A DNA stretch of 6,371 nt from Thermoplasmata archaeon (GTDB lineage: Archaea; Thermoplasmatota; Thermoplasmata; Lutacidiplasmatales; UBA184), in NCBI GenBank assembly GCA_030040035.1, contig JASHUJ010000032.1, forward strand, positions 1 to 6,371. The letters are read 5' to 3'. Below, in pieces: positions 6,108 to 6,371 of the stretch. Position numbers and translations under genes: made by a program. A model generated the notes under the pieces. That model saw nothing but the letters and a program-made list of their open reading frames with translations. It was not told the origin of the DNA and searched no databases. The first letter of the stretch is position 1. Each line of letters starts with the position of its first letter.

Positions 6108-6371
6108 CTAGCGCGCGCCGGGGCTCGAGGGAGGGCTCCCCGCGCCCCGGGGGGAGCGCCAGCGCGGTGGGAAGCGCGCCGGGTCCACGAAGACCCGCGT
6201 CTGCGCGACGACCCAGCCGTGGCCCACCTCGGCGAGCGAGCGCGAGTCGTGCTGCGCGACCCCGGTCGCGACCAGCTCCCCCGAGCGCGAGACGAGGACG
6301 ACGTGGGCGCCGCGGGCGAACGGACGGGGGATCGAGACGATCCCGCCCCGGGCGAGCCCTGCGCCGTGGGC
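6108..6371 (-). CDS. C-terminal fragment of a gene running off the window, possible PUA-type RNA-binding domain
   Basis: Reading in from the right edge on the minus strand, a frame stays open for 87 residues to a TAG at 6108-6110. Its start is outside the window. Codon third positions are G/C-rich as in the neighbouring genes, and the protein has plausible strand-turn-strand structure: GGIVSIPRPF, then GAHVVLVSRSGELVATGVAQ, then GHGWVVAQTRVFVDP, ending in a Pro/Ser/Arg-rich tail after FPPRW. The middle segment, a glycine turn followed by a hydrophobic strand, an acidic/Gly turn and a second strand, resembles PUA domains at the C-terminus of archaeal tRNA-guanine transglycosylases, pseudouridine synthases and RNA methyltransferases. 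I recognise the domain only loosely and cannot name the protein. It lies 30 bases upstream of the MMPL gene in the same direction. Confidence is about 0.75 that it is coding and about 0.35 for PUA. Confidence 0.6.
   Translation of the reverse strand, partial: AHGAGLARGGIVSIPRPFARGAHVVLVSRSGELVATGVAQHDSRSLAEVGHGWVVAQTRVFVDPARFPPRWRSPRGAGSPPSSPGAR

Overview
The window looks like ordinary chromosomal DNA from a GC-rich archaeon, most plausibly a high-GC member of the Thermoplasmata/Euryarchaeota side. This lineage call is inference. It rests on three things: AT-rich TATA-like boxes centred about 27 bases (32 for cysS) upstream of start codons that lack Shine-Dalgarno sites, a stand-alone Lrp/AsnC ligand-binding domain protein of a kind common in archaea, and an MMPL transporter whose outer loops are packed with N-glycosylation sequons. 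Third codon positions are almost all G or C, so long spurious ORFs occur on both strands. Of the seven genes, five end in TAG, two in TGA and none in TAA.

Layout, left to right: (i) the 3' end of a canonical thiolase gene on + (1-318). (ii) A short, divergent cysteinyl-tRNA synthetase-family gene on - (315-1532), convergent with the thiolase; their two TAG stops interlock in a single CTAG. (iii) A divergent promoter region (1533-1656). (iv) Two small + genes, a stand-alone RAM/AsnC-type domain protein (1657-1893) and a Bcp/PrxQ-type peroxiredoxin (1946-2383), each with its own TATA-like box. (v) A 208-base gap with nothing recognisable, then a GNAT acetyltransferase on + starting at GTG (2592-3104). 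(vi) A 987-residue MMPL/RND-superfamily membrane transporter on - (3114-6077), convergent with the GNAT gene across 9 bases. (vii) The 3' end of another - gene (6108-6371, running off the window) whose product resembles a C-terminal PUA-type RNA-binding domain.

The genes do not form an obvious pathway. They are a compact mix of translation (CysRS, possible PUA protein), CoA-thioester metabolism, small-molecule sensing, peroxide defence, acetylation and membrane transport, apparently transcribed largely from separate promoters. I found no mobile element, CRISPR array, rRNA, tRNA or defence system, and no clear undescribed system. The points most worth a second look are the reduced CysRS with an altered zinc-site helix, the peroxiredoxin without the usual nearby resolving cysteine, and the heavily sequon-loaded MMPL protein.
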